This document shows positions 22,175 to 34,129 of a stretch of 64,000 nucleotides of DNA, piece after piece. The notes beneath the pieces are model-generated. The model was given only the letters and a program-made list of their open reading frames with translations. It made no database searches and was not told the DNA's origin. The DNA comes from Scatophagus argus (Eukaryota > Chordata > Actinopteri > Scatophagidae). Every line of letters starts with the position of its first letter. The stretch's first letter is position 1. A program made the position numbers and the translations under genes. The stretch covers positions 682,001-746,000 of the forward strand of contig NC_058506.1 of assembly GCF_020382885.2 (NCBI RefSeq). The letters run 5' to 3'.

Positions 22175-23305
22175 TATGCTTTAGTAGCTGGACTGCAGGG
22201 TGCTACGTCAGTCCATGATGGTCTGTCTCTTGCATCCATCCACTTCCTTACTGGTGATATATCTGGGTCGGTTAGTTGGCATTGTTCAACTGTTCTTGGG
22301 TCCAGCTGCAGAACAGGTTAGTGTGAAGTGACTCACTCACCCTGTGGATGCTTGGATGGGTGGGAGCATAACCACAACTGTCGTTGCTGGAGGTGTCCAC
22401 TACCCCCACTGGAGGTTGCTCTGTAGATGTTTCCATGGTAGCTTCTTCAGCTGAAACGTCGTCTAGGCTGTACTGCACCAACTTATGCCGATACTGGACA
22501 CTAAGATTAGGCTCTGGCACCATACATGGACATGACTCATGCACTGGCTCTCTCAGTCTATTCAACCACAGCAGCCTGTGCTGGTTGCTGAGGTCTGATT
22601 GGAGGGTGAACAGCCTTACCAGCAGATATTGCCTTAAGTGGGAGGTGAGCTCCACCGCTGCTAGGAGCTCACGTCTGGTGGTGCAGTAATTTTGCTCTGT
22701 AGCTGACAGCCGCCTGCTCCGATAGGCTAGAACCCTCTCCTCACCCCCTTGTATTTGGGAGAGGACTGCTCCGATTCCACAATCACTGGCGTCAGTGTCA
22801 AGAAACAACTCGCCATTGTTGAGGGAGTAGCCTAACACAGACGCAGGTGTCAGCTGGTTTTTCAGTGCCTCAAATGCCTCCTGGCATTCAGCTGTCCAGT
22901 CGAAGCGTGCATACTTTTTGGTTAGTTCATGGAGCGGCTTGGCAAGTATGGTGAAATCCTGTACGAAACGTCCGTAATAGGAAGCCTACGAACTGGCACA
23001 TCTCTGAGATGTTTCGGGTCATTCGCCACTCAACCACTTTCTGGATCTCTTGGGGGTCGGTGGCGACACCTCTGGCAGAGACAATGTGCCCCAGATAGGC
23101 CAGACAGGCAGCACTTGCAAGGCTTCAGCTTGAGGTTGGCTTCATGTAGCCCAGTGAACACTTGGCTGAGGCGCTCCAGCATTTCAGTAGCATCCCGCCC
23201 CAGAACTATAATATCATCAAGATACACCAAGCACGTCTCCCACTGTAGCCCAGCCAGGACACGACCCATAAGGCGTTGGAACACAGCTGGCGCATTGCAA
23301 AGCAA
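22175..23305 (-). pseudogene. Gypsy reverse transcriptase end, RNase H and linker
   Basis: On the minus strand, NAPAVFQRLMGRVL and CLVYLDDIIVLG (the YxDD catalytic box) show RT; LFLDTDASDCGIGAVLSQ and EQNYCTTRRELLAAV show RNase H. A linker before the integrase follows to about 22175. A frameshift lies near 23060-23100. RT and RNase H copy the element RNA and remove the template. The RT fingers are absent upstream of 23305. Confidence 0.8.
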
Positions 23306-23948
23306 GGTATTAGTCAGTGGCTATATCCCACTGAGCAGCGCTGTCTTTTGGCGGGCCGCCACTCCAACCGCGGCTAGCTCAATTGCTCCAGTGGTTAGCT
23401 CCATGCTAACAAGGAATGGGTTATGGCTCTCCCCGCTGCTGACACATCTTCCACCCGTTGAATTAAAGGAATCCATATCAGTTCGAACAGTCTCTCCTGT
23501 GTCCATTAAAAACGGGTTGGTGCTAACATTTGGGCTAATTAGCTGCGTTTGCCCCGTAGCGTGTGCTAAGCGGCTCTCTCCCTATTTCCTTCTTTCTTGG
23601 GCAAACTTTGAAATCCTGGTTAAACCCCCAGTGTTACCTTTTTCACCTGTCTCGCTCTGAACCACAGTGGGGAGCTGGTTTATGATTCAGCTTGTCACCG
23701 GTAACTGGTGTCTTGGAGTCCGGGCCAAAGTGTGTGAAGAAAGAGGACGAAAACAAAGATGGACTTCTGTGCAACACCGCCCTTTTTCATTACTCTCTAT
23801 TCTTAGGAAAAAATACAACACTGGGTCTGTCAACTTCTGTCTGGTCGCTGCCGTGTATTAAACACTTAGGCATCACATTCGTCTAACACTGTAACTGTCT
23901 ACCTCACTGGTAGACAGTTTTTTTTTCTGCAACTGTCCGTCCCACATA
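23306..23948. other. unassigned sequence
   Basis: The open frame of 243 codons on the plus strand across 22929-23660 is mostly the reverse strand of the Gypsy RT and is not taken as a gene. From 23306 to 23880 the sequence is moderately GC-rich and matches nothing I recognise; it may be the interior of another element. Confidence 0.3.
23893..23919. repeat. perfect 11-bp hairpin followed by a T run
   Basis: AACTGTCTACC, a TCACT loop, GGTAGACAGTT, and then seven more Ts. It looks like a foldback; no Pol III boxes were found just upstream. Confidence 0.8.
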
Positions 23949-24165
23949 CCGTATTTTCCGCACTATAAGGCGTACCTAAAAGCCTTCAATTTTCTCAAAA
24001 GCCGACAGTGCGCCTTATGATCCGATGCGCCTTATCTATGGATCAGTATTGGTCAATCGTGGCTACCGTAGTCAGGGGGCGTGGCCGAAGTAACAGATTT
24101 AAGGGCCAGTACGGCGAAGAGGAACTCCAGTACAACACCATTTGTGTGTGTGTGAAGACCCCGAG

Positions 24166-25455
24166 ATGGCTCCTTGCAAGAGACACGCTTACGACGCCGA
24201 GTTCAAGCTGAAGGCTATCAGTCATGCAGTAGAACATGGGAACAGAGCAGCAGCGAGACACTTCAACATTAACGAGTCAATGGTGCGGAAGTGGAGGAAG
24301 CAGCAAGATGACCTGCACCAGGTAAAGAAGACTAAACAGAGTTTCCGAGGGAACAAAGCGAGATGGCCACAGTTAGAGGACAAACTCGAAAAGTGGGTTG
24401 TTGAACAGAGAGCAGCAAGTAGAAGTGTCTCTACAGTCACTATTCGAGTGAAGGCAACAGTGCTAGCACGCAAACTTAACATCAGTGAATTTAGAGGCGG
24501 TCCTTCCTGGTGTTATCGGTTTATGAAAAGACGTAATCTCTCCATCCGCACATGCACTAGTGTTTCGCAGCAACTACCGAAAGACTATCAAGAAAAACTG
24601 GCCACATTCCGCGCATACTGCAAAGACAAGATCGTTGAAAAAAAGATCCGGCCGGAGCACATCATCAACATGGACGAGGTTCCACTCACTTTTGATATTC
24701 CTGTGAACCGCACTGTGGATAAACCGGGAGCACGTACGGTGAATGTTCGCACCACAGGGAATGAGAAGTCGTCATTCACTGTAGTTTTCGCTTGCCAGGC
24801 TAATGGCCAGAAACTACCACCCATGGTTATTTTCAAGAGGAAGACCTTGCCGAAGGAAAACTTTCCAGCCGGCGTCGTTATCAAGGCTAACTCGAAGGGA
24901 TGGATGGACGAAGAAAAGATGAGTTAGTGGCTGAGGGAAATTTACGTCAAGAGACCGGGTGGCTTTTTTCACACAGCCCCGTCCCTATAGATCTGCGACT
25001 CCATGCGCTCACATATCACCGATGGAGTCAAAAAACAAGTGAAGCACACTAATTCAGTGCTTGCCGTCATTCCGGGTGGATTGACAAAAGAACTCCAACC
25101 GCTAGATATTGGTGTCAACAGGGCGTTCAAAGCTAGACTGCGAACTGCGTGGGAGCAGTGGATGACGGAAGGCGAACACACGTTCACCAAGACAGGGAGA
25201 CAGCGCCGAACGACATACGGCACTATCTGCCAGTGGATCGTAAATGCCTGGTCTGATATATCAATCTCAACTGTGGTCCGAGCTTTCAGGAAGGCTGGAA
25301 TCGTCGCTGAACTACCGGACAACAGCAGCGACACTGACTCGGATAATGACGACGTTAACGAGACGGAGCCGGGCATGTTGGATGCCGTATTCGCCCAACT
25401 GTTCAATTCGGACACTGAAGAAGAAGAATTCGAGGGATTCGTGGATGAGGAATGA
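24166..25455 (+). pseudogene. pogo-like transposase with two nonsense codons
   Basis: From ATG 24166 the frame covers 430 codons. Residues about 8-50 form a psq-type helix-turn-helix (AYDAEFKLKAISHAVEHGNR), 60-130 a CENP-B-type DNA-binding domain, and the remainder a DDE_1 nuclease: HIINMDEVPLTFD (first Asp), ICDSMRSHITDG (second Asp) and LQPLDIGVNRAFK (third Asp). The C-terminus is strongly acidic (DTEEEEFEGFVDEE). Closest in layout to POGK/Tigger-like proteins. In-frame TAG stops occur at 24925-24927 and 24988-24990; there is no frameshift. It would cut and paste the element at TA sites if the stops were absent. Confidence 0.87.
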
Positions 25456-25542
25456 ACCGATAAATTGAGCTTTACGTGTTTTGTTTGTGTGTTCACAACT
25501 GAACAAGGTTGGTCATATTGTGAATATGGACATTAACGTTAG

Positions 25543-26050
25543 TTAGTTACTATATTGTTATTGCACTTACGTTTGAGTTACCGTAACGGTATCAGACTCT
25601 TTTGCGTGTTTACTGAATTGAGGAAAAGTTCCCGTCCACTACGTGATAAAAATGTTGCACTACCTGTTATACCTTGCTGTTGTTAAAAGATAAACTGTGT
25701 TGCGAAAATACTACGTCGCTGACATTACCTCGGGAAAAATAACACAGCTGTTTATTCATTTTGGGAGTGAACGGGGTTGTTATATACTTATTACTTTGCA
25801 CTATATCGAGAGTTACTATATTGTTATTGCACTTACGTTTGAGTTACCGTAACGATATTGGACTGTTTCTTTTACGTGTTTATTGAATCGAGGAAAAGTT
25901 CCCGTCCACTACGTGTTAAAAATGTTGCACTACCTGTTATACCTTGCTGTTGTTAAAAGATAAACTGTGCTGCGAAAATACTACGTCGCCGACATTACCT
26001 CGGGAAAAATAATAACACGGCTGTTTATTCATTTTGGGAGTGAACGGAGT
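25543..26050. repeat. 266-bp tandem duplication in the pogo 3' region
   Basis: TTACTATATTGTTATTGCACTTACG occurs at 25547 and again at 25813, and similarity continues through GTGAACGG(G/A)GTTG in both copies. The copies differ at several bases and by a 3-bp AAT insertion. Confidence 0.88.
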
Positions 26051-26275
26051 TGTCAGAACGCTGGTTTGTATTCTATTAATAAAGTTTGACTTATCTGACT
26101 GTTTTGTTGACATTCCCTTTAGCGCAGCTCCATCTAGTAGACGCAAAACGCAACCCGAGCCACTGCTGTAGCTTCTATCCTATGTGCCTTATAATGCGGT
26201 GCGCCTTATATATGAAAACAGTTTTAAAATAGACCATTCATTGAAGGTGCGCCTTATAGTGTGGAAAATACGGTA

Positions 26276-27630
26276 CACATTGGGCCACTTACTTAAAGGG
26301 ACAGGGCTGGTCGGTGACACTGTGTTTTATAGCCAACAACAGTGGCATTTCCTTTTTTTGAGCTTTGAATACGCACAACACAAGCAAATACAGAAAACCA
26401 CTTCAAATGCCCCAACATATTACAGAATCACACTACAAATACATGAAAAGACACGAAACTGTTTTCAGAGGACACTGGAGATGAACACAGCTTTGAGCCT
26501 GTTGCTGTTGCTACAGTTGTGACTCATCATATGTATGTAAAGCCCAAAGACTGTTTTGAAACATTTTGCTGACATCAAATTCAGAATGAGGTATATTTAC
26601 AAAAGTTTATTAATCTGAAAATTAATTATCTTCTCTTTGTACTGTATTCACTTGAATGTACGTCAGAAAATGTTTGTAAATCATTTCATTATGCTTTAAT
26701 TTGGTTCCATCTAACATCCCAACTTTTTAACAAGCCAACAAGATTCTAAATTTTGCACTATGTATTGTGAGACTCTCACAATTTTCAGCAGTGTTGAAAA
26801 TCCCATCACAAATCTCACCACATAAAGGAGAATTTTCCCATAAAACTCCTAACACTGTGAGAACAGCCATCCCAGATGTATTCACAGACTAACAGAGTGG
26901 TTTCAATTGCATTTTATTGCTTTGGTTTTTGCTGTGTGTTCAAAAATACTTACGGTAAATCAAATAATTACGAAGTGCTTTAAGAATGAAAATTGTCACA
27001 TTTTTGACACACCCCATAAATAATGAAAACAAAGACTATAAGGATGGAAAGAGGAAAAAATGGTAGATATACAAGAGGGAAATTAATTAATCAATTAATT
27101 AATACATTTATTTTTAAAACGAGAAAAAAAGAGAGACTAATGAGCGATTTTATCAAAATAAAAACTGACCTGAAACTACATTTTTTTTAATCATCAGGAA
27201 GCAATCTCTCTTGTGTGCTGTGATAGTTTTTCCAACTTTTTGGCCCTGTAGTTGGGAATGTGCTGATTTCTTTAGATTAATTTAGCTTTAGTCATATTGA
27301 TAACTAGCCTGAGCAGTCAAGACAGCTCTGCTGATGAAGGATGGCAATGAGATGTTATGGTGATGTTCATAAAGAACTTCCTTATTTTCCTCACAGCAGA
27401 TGACACAATAACACAGATTCTATACTGAAAAAATGCATCAAAGTACAAAAAATACCATAAACATTAAATTAAATTTTATGTCTGGTTTATTTTTCAGTGG
27501 CATTTTTTTCAGCGTCAGTACAGCTTTTTTTCCAATACAAGCATTTCAGTGCAACTGTTTCCTTTGTCAGTTCAGGTTTTGTATTTAGTGCCATAATTTA
27601 TGTCATTGTTCTATCCCAATGCAACCCTAG
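26276..27630. other. intergenic, no gene recognised
   Basis: AT-rich sequence without domain-bearing frames. A 112-codon plus-strand frame spans the pogo end (26184-26522) but has no recognisable content. An ATTAATTAATCAATTAATTAAT run lies near 27083-27104. Confidence 0.5.
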
Positions 27631-27634
27631 CTTT

Positions 27635-28078
27635 TGTTGAAGCACACTTGCTTCTCCGAGTAGGTTGATGTGAGAGAGTTAAAACAGAGTCGTTGAATAG
27701 CTTTAAAACAGAGTTATTTATTTAGAAATAAAGATCTTTGGAGATCCCACCACAGAGTACAAGTCTGTTTCAGCCAAACGCCAAGTGAGATCTAAAGCAC
27801 TCAAGGAAGTACATCATTATATACTTTAAGATAACACTGGTTGCTAGTCTCAGCACCTTTCCACTCAAGCCAGAGGGGAGGGGTGGTGTATCAGTGTCTT
27901 CGCCCGTTGGTCAGAGTGACTTGAGATATGGTGTCCTTCTCCTACTATGCATGATATCTCTATCTCCCTCAGAGTGTGCAGTACTGAGGCAAACAACCAG
28001 TTCTACATGATTATAACATTATGAATTATACCAAAGCATATAACAGAATAAGGCACAGTAAATATTTATTAATCCACA
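27635..28078 (-). repeat. ERV 3' LTR
   Basis: Minus-strand start TGTGGATTAATAAATATT, end GTGTGCTTCAACA. It is 9 bp longer than the other LTR. Confidence 0.88.
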
Positions 28079-28091
28079 ATTCCCCCTTTTG
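28079..28091 (-). promoter_or_regulatory. ERV polypurine tract
   Basis: On the minus strand, TCAAAAGGGGGAAT lies directly before the 3' LTR, the site of plus-strand priming. Confidence 0.7.
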
Positions 28092-28106
28092 ATCTCTACT
28101 AAGAGA

Positions 28107-29717
28107 TCACTTACGAATGTCAAATTCAAACTCTCTTATGACCCTATCCTGTTCGTCTTCCCCATCAGAGTTCATCTTTTGCAACAACGGCATCATGTGC
28201 CTTGGAACAGGGGCGCTACCCTTCTCTACTGTGGCTGTGATGAATCTAACAGTGAGAGCTCGAAGGGTACACAACAACATCCGCAAGTAACTAAAATTCC
28301 CACAAAAGTAGCAATAGAGACCATAAGTGACAAAATTAAACCACTGACCAAACATATTTGTCATCCACTCCTCCAGAGGTTACTATCTCTGTATCCTGTG
28401 GAGATTTGTATTATGTCTAGGGGTTTTAGTGTGGTATAATCAATAGCTACAATGTCATTGGATGAGATGTCAGGTTTAGGTGTGGGTTTGTGGCTCTAAA
28501 GCAAATGTGGTGTTGTCAGTGGTGTGTGTCGGGGCAGGATACTTGGTTCAGGTGGATCAACCAGATTGATTTTAATTAACCCCTTGGTGTCCATACCGGT
28601 GTGTTCTACACCCAATACTAGGTAAAATGATTTGGCGTTCGGACTAAGAGCATAAGGACCTTGCTGCAGCCCTCCTACTGACAGTGAGAGCGAGTTCGAA
28701 GTTGTGTCGAATTTACATTGGAATTTTACCTGGCCCCATCTGCTTTGGGATGGTGCCTTTAATTTATAAGGGCTCCAGTGTCCGCCGGTGTATGCTCTCA
28801 CCGTACTCCAGTCACCACACCACGTTCCCATTATGGTCTTGCCTGCGGAACAGTCTGCATTAGTGGGGTTATCATTACATAAATGAATGTCATATCCCTT
28901 CCAGTCACTAGGTCGGTAGCCACAGGGGATGACGGAACACAGGTCGAATAAAAACGTGGTGGTGCTCCCTATGGTGTAATTTAATTCAGTTCCGCCGTAT
29001 CGCTGCAAACAATAGTCTGTTGTTTTGCCTGAATGTGCGGTTGCTCATTTGACTCTAGAAGCTATCGTGGAGGAGGCAGGGTGTTGGTCAGTGGATTCAC
29101 ACAAGAATAATATTAAAGTTACAATCAGCACGGCCAGCAGGCTGAGTCCTGCTAGCCATTTAGCATTACCATACACCTTCTTCTCTTTTCTTTACCCTGT
29201 CAATGTTTTGAAATTGATTATGCAAGAGTTCACACTTTAAATGAATTAAATGAATTATGACTCAATTCTAGCAGCCACGAGACTGCACAGCTTTTCCCTT
29301 TATAGTCTGGTATGAGCGTATACAGCAAAAGTTTTATTAGAGCAAGAGCGATTAAGAGCTATTTAAACTTCTTAAATTCTCAAATCATACCATCTCACCA
29401 TCTGTCTATTTTGACATATAACATCTGATTTCTTCCAACGTATATGCAACGTAGAAAAGCCCAATTGGAAAGTTTATCTGCCATTTACAAGTGTTGGTAA
29501 TAGACCTGAGTGCAACAGGCTGGAGTGGACAGTGTAGTTCTCCTAAAATGTCGGTGGTGTCCCACCTCTCTGCCCACCTCAGTACAGCTGTATGAGTTTT
29601 AATCAAATCTGTATTTTGTCTGAGTGATACCACCTGCTCGGTCAATTTGTTTTGTTCTCTGATTGTTGTATTCATAGGTTTCAGAGGTGTCTGTTTTGGA
29701 GGCTGCTGGCTTGGCAC
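28107..29717 (-). pseudogene. ERV env remnant
   Basis: Three minus-strand pieces in order: 29717-29406 (N-terminal side, with a polar helix and Trp/Cys residues), 29008-28496 (cysteine-containing surface-subunit-like segment with several Cys-Trp pairs) and 28364-28107 (end of the transmembrane subunit and cytoplasmic tail). The hydrophobic membrane anchor lies in a different frame from the sequence on each side, so at least two frameshifts occur within the last 300 bases. The assignment as env rests on position between integrase and 3' LTR and on the membrane-anchor pattern. The protein is not functional as it stands. Confidence 0.65.
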
Positions 29718-29870
29718 GCCACATGCAGGAGAGGAGCGCTATTTCACCTCCTCCCGTGATGTCTTCTCTTCTGTTCTTCAGTGCCAGGGGTAGACTGTCC
29801 TGTCACCTAGTCAGCACACGGGGATTATTCTGCCCCTTTGTGTGTGTGACTCACGCCTGACCCAGTTGGG

Positions 29871-31830
29871 TCAGTGTTTGCTGCCTGGAGGTCCTTGTGG
29901 ACCTCGAAGAGGGACCGCTGCTGCACACTGGCTCCAGTTGTACCAGGTGTCTCCTTTACCCTTCAGTCGGACTGCATGCAAGGTTGTCTCCATCACCTGA
30001 AATGGTCCAGTCCACCTCGGCTCCGACCACTTGCGTTTAACTACCAACAACAGGACCCAATTCACCTCTGGTGATGAAGCCTTGTGCGCCCCTCATGTCG
30101 GTCCGTGACCTGTTTGGCAAAAGCTGGACCGAAAGCCTGCAGTTCTTTAAAATATGCTCTTGTGGTGAGGCTTTGTTTGTCATCACCAATCCCAATTAAC
30201 TTTGTCATGGGACCTGGAAAAGCTCTCCCTGTTTGTAGCTCATGAGGAGAGAACCCTGTGCTCTGGTTAATGGAGCTTCGAATGGACATGAGCACCAGGG
30301 GTAGGGCATCTAGCCAGGTCAGGTTAGTCTGTGCACATATTTTTGCCAATTTGTGCTTGATTCATCCTTTCAACCTTGCCCTGTGATTGCGGGTGGTTTA
30401 CCATGCCAAATGAATGTGTCAGCCCGAGCATTACCTCCACCTGCTGGAGGTCTTGCTTTTTGAAGTGAGTCCCATTGTCTGATTGAATTTTCTCTGGGAA
30501 CCCATGTCGGGGAATGTAGTGATTAATCAGAAACTTAATCACCGACTTGTTATGCTCCCTTTTTGCTGGCCACGCCTCCGGCCACTCTGTATACACATCC
30601 ACACACATCAACATACCCATACCTCTCACTGTGGTTATCATATCTGTATAATCTATGATAATTTCTTTCCCTGGTCATACTTTAAGAGGATACTTACCCT
30701 GCTCGAGTTTGATGGTCAGTCTGGCATTGTACTTGGTGCAAAGTTCACATGTTCTTACCCAGTGTTTTACCATATCTTTCAAGTGAGGATGCCACTAGTT
30801 CTCCAGGTTTCTCAGCATCTGTGCCGCTCCCACATGTCCTACTCCATGCGCCTCCTCTAGCGCTGTTTTTCTCATCCCTGGGGTAGAATAAGACGTCCAT
30901 CCGGACCCCTCCACAGTCCTCCCACCTCCGTAGCTCCTCGGGCTTTCCAGAGCGTTTTCTCTTGTGGTGAGACCCCCTTTTGCAATCTTATAATGTCAGT
31001 TAGTTCTGGTTCAGTTCCATCTCTTCTTCTGAACACATTAGTTCTAGTTTTACCTGATTCCCAGCCGCCATCTTTGCTGCATGATCTGCTGAATTGTTCC
31101 CTCATTTCTGCCTCGTGTTTGATGGATTTGTTTAATGCAGTTATGTACATTAGCACTGTTTTTTCTCCCCCTTTTTTCTGGAACAGAATGCCATTAACAA
31201 CTGCTTCTGTTCCAGAAACATCAAGGTAGAATGGCAATGTGTAGTCTGGTAAGGCCAATTCAGTGGCAGTAGCCAATTTTTGGAGACATCCCTGCTCCTT
31301 TCTGGAAGATCACTCTGCCTAGGAAAGAAACCTGTTTCCGAGCTACCTGTAATTTGGCTTTACTTACCTTAAACCCTTTTCTGGCTAAGTGTTGCAGGAC
31401 AGAGCTGGTTGCTGTAAGACAGACAGTAGCTGTGCGTGCTGCCAGGAGGAGACCATCTACATACTGAATGAGTGTGGTGTTGTCTGGCAGAATGCAGTCA
31501 CTTAAAGCCTATTTGAAGACCTGATTCAACAGCCCTGGTGACAGTGTGAACCCTTGTGGTAGCCTGGTGTACCCCAGCTGTCGACCCTTGTAGGTAAATG
31601 AAAAAATGTCACAGCGCTCTTGTGCTAATGGGAGACAAAAGAATGCATTAGCCAGATCAATGCATGTAAACCATGAATGAGATGAATCCAGATGAGTCAG
31701 AGTCACATATGGATTAGGCACAGGCACCGTAGTAGTAGAAAGGATGTTATTAGTGGCTCTGAGGTCGTGTGCCATTCTGTATTTACCTGTCCCTTTCTTT
31801 TCTACTAGCAGGATAGGGGTGTTCCATACG
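29871..31830 (-). pseudogene. ERV pol remnant (RT, RNase H, integrase)
   Basis: Order on the minus strand: RT with CIDLANAFFCLPL (first catalytic Asp region) and LPQGFTLSPGL; the YxDD box is present as YVDG at about 31452-31463, so the second box Asp is lost; RNase H near 31276-31050 (FYLDVSGTEAVV); integrase core near 30641-30324 with QSDNGTHF (Asp) and GKVERMN (Glu); integrase tail near 30065-29871 (WSEPRWTGPFQV). Many frameshifts and stops separate the pieces. The style is gammaretrovirus-like. Confidence 0.82.
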
Positions 31831-31881
31831 GAGTGTGAGGGTTAGCCATGTCGCATGTCAATCAATGCGATATGTCTCAGC

Positions 31882-33864
31882 TTAGTAGTGAAGATGAGGG
31901 ATTTGTGTGAGTGTCCAATCAGTCTGAGCCAGAGCGTGTTTAACCATGCCTCCCAGTTCTTTTGCCTGATGTTTAGGATGTAATGCTAGTGAGACATGAG
32001 GAACTGCCTCTTCTGACACCATATACCAATCTAGTTGATCTTCTGTGAGCATGACCGCTGCTGCAACTCCCTCTGGAGCCACATATATGTTGGTGGAGTG
32101 TATTTTACCTTGTAGCTGTTCTTGGAACCCGTCTTGATACCACTCAGTTTGCAGTCTGTGATAGAAGAGGATCACGTGGGCTGGGTCAGGAGGAGAGATG
32201 TAGGGTTCGAGCAGTGAGATCCAGGGTTTCCACTGCAGGAAGGCCGAGAGGATGCCGTTTTGCTCAGGCATTTCAGGTTGCAACAGAGTCCAGCAGAAGT
32301 CCGCATACTGTTCTTCCACAGACTGGAGGAGGTATTGCCCTGTGGTTCTCAGACCTGTACAGGGGAGTCTGGTGCCGTCTGGCAATGTCACCATGAGTCC
32401 GTCCGGGCTACACAGTATGGATGCCCCCAGCTTGATGAGGAGATCTGTCCCCAATAGATTGACTTTATAGACAGCATCGGGTCTGCTGTCATGGTCTCTC
32501 TGTGGTGTGTTCCCCACTCCTCCCAGTCATCCCAGTTCACCATGTGATAATGGATACTGTAGGTGCTGCTTGGTGATTGAGTGCCTGCAACCTCCTCTTG
32601 CAAACCCTCTAACACCGCCTGTCTGTACCATTCCCTTTGTACCCCTTTTGGCCCTGGGTGGACACCTGTGTGTTTGATCCACGTGTCCTTACATTTATCT
32701 AGAAACTCGCATGGGTGCTGTTCAGGCGCCCACTGTAATTTTGGAACCATTGCAGCGTTGGGCAATGGATACTTCTCTCTCATTGCTTTGCCTATGTCAG
32801 TGCTTACCCTAGTAGATGGTGTGTTATCAGTAGAGCGTCTCGTATTAGCCTCCTCCTAAATCTCCCTCAGATCTGCTCCCGTCATGCATCCAGCTGCCAC
32901 CGCTCTAAAGTCTCCAAGCGCCAGAGTCTGTCCTGCAGTGAGACTATCTAGTTTGTTTAGCCACAATCCTCCGCCTTCTGCCACTGGGGGCATTTTATCA
33001 ACTATTGCTTGCACATCACCTAGTCCAAATGATTTGTATTTGACTCCCTAGCTGGTGGCGATTAAAGGAAAAATGTTCGCAGTTGAGTGTGTGTGTTATC
33101 TCAAGGTCATAGGGTGTTTATGCTGCTCATGGGGCGCTTCATCTTCACCTGGTAGGAGTGTGTGCACGGTGTGTACTATTCTATCGATGGCCTTGTCTTG
33201 GCAGTCAGATATTCTGACACTTCTGATTCGTTATCTGTCTGTTCTAGTGACTGTGTTGAGACTGAGGCTTTATCTAACACTCATTTGGCTGCAGAGGCGG
33301 TGGGTGTTGGGTATGGTATACTTACGAAAAGTTGTCCTTTCTCTATTTGCACTGTTGGGTACCTTTCCTGAGGGGACTCACATGATGCAGTGGAGGAGCG
33401 TAGGGTGGGGGTCGGACCGGTGTGTTGGCCTCCTTCTTCTCGCTTTTCCGCTCTTCTTTCTTCTCTTTGTGTAGATGATCGGCACCCCGCCACGAGACCG
33501 CCAACTTGGACCATTCTCTCCTCTCCTCCTCGTATGCTTTCCCTTCCTTCCTCCATTTTCCTTTCTTTAATCAACTTGCTGCTTCTTTCGGCCTCCTGGC
33601 CTCTACTTTCTTAGCCTTGTACTCTATTACCTTGCCCCATAACATCTTTCCCAAGGACACTCTGTCCTTTAACTCTTTCCCTGTCTCCTTTCTCCATCCT
33701 TCTAATTTCTTTTTCACCCCCTCCATTTTCTTCTCCTTTTCTTTCTCTTCAGTCACCCCTGTCCCTGCCAGTATTATATTTTCTAGTTGTGCTGACAGAG
33801 GTTTCCACCGACCCTCAGGTCCCCGACCTCTGTCATCTAACTCCTTATTAAACTCACCCTCCAT
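31882..33864 (-). pseudogene. ERV gag and protease-end remnant
   Basis: A Lys/Glu-rich matrix-like frame starts at 33864 (minus) and breaks by frameshift near 33570. Capsid-like sequence follows at about 33040-32790, then 32783-32600 (PKLQWAPEQHPCEFL, HTGVHPGPKG). After that the sequence passes into what looks like the last part of a retroviral protease (GTDLLIKLGASIL near 32440). No Cys-His box and no DTG active site are seen, so the nucleocapsid and protease core appear to be deleted. Confidence 0.6.
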
Positions 33865-34129
33865 CCTTAAAAATTGTTATACCAATCTATTAAGTAATTA
33901 AGTAATTAATTAACTAATAGTTTATTAGAATCTTAATTCAGCAGTCAGCCGGTGTGTATGGGGTTCACTCGAGCCACAAGTCTTATTCAGTGAGCAGAGC
34001 AAAACAGCCAGTCAGTTTGTATGGAGTTCACCCGAGCAACTGACTCTTGTGACAAAAACCGGCCACTTCCGTTGACTCTGTGAGGTTTCCGCCGTCTGTT
34101 TTGAACAGTTTTGTCATGACACTGTTGTA

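Larger units (their letters stand above)
18232..23305 (-). mobile_element. Gypsy LTR retrotransposon remnant (minus strand), interrupted
   Basis: RT and RNase H (22175-23305) and integrase (18263-19265) lie in the order expected for a minus-strand Gypsy pol gene. Between 19266 and about 22160 it is split by LINE sequences and a solo LTR. The RT begins abruptly at 23305, so protease, gag and the left end are gone. Confidence 0.75.
23949..26273 (+). mobile_element. pogo-type (Tc1/mariner superfamily) DNA transposon
   Basis: Terminal inverted repeats begin CCGTATTTTCC(G/A)CACTATAAGGCG and lie between TA dinucleotides (23947-23948 and 26274-26275), the target duplication of this superfamily. The interior has one transposase frame and a 266-bp tandem duplication in the 3' non-coding part. 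Both subterminal regions carry CGCCTTAT motifs. The copy is complete end to end. Confidence 0.88.

Noticed and set aside
22929..23660. 243-codon plus-strand open frame
   Set aside because: Its first half is the opposite strand of the Gypsy reverse transcriptase; no domain is seen.
23893..23930. Bacterial-type intrinsic terminator
   Set aside because: The window is eukaryotic, with no operon upstream; kept only as a structural observation.
26184..26522. 112-codon frame with a Leu-rich end
   Set aside because: It begins inside the pogo terminal repeat and has no recognisable domain or splice context.
33055..33614. Plus-strand frames in the ERV gag region
   Set aside because: They are on the opposite strand to gag and have low-complexity content only.
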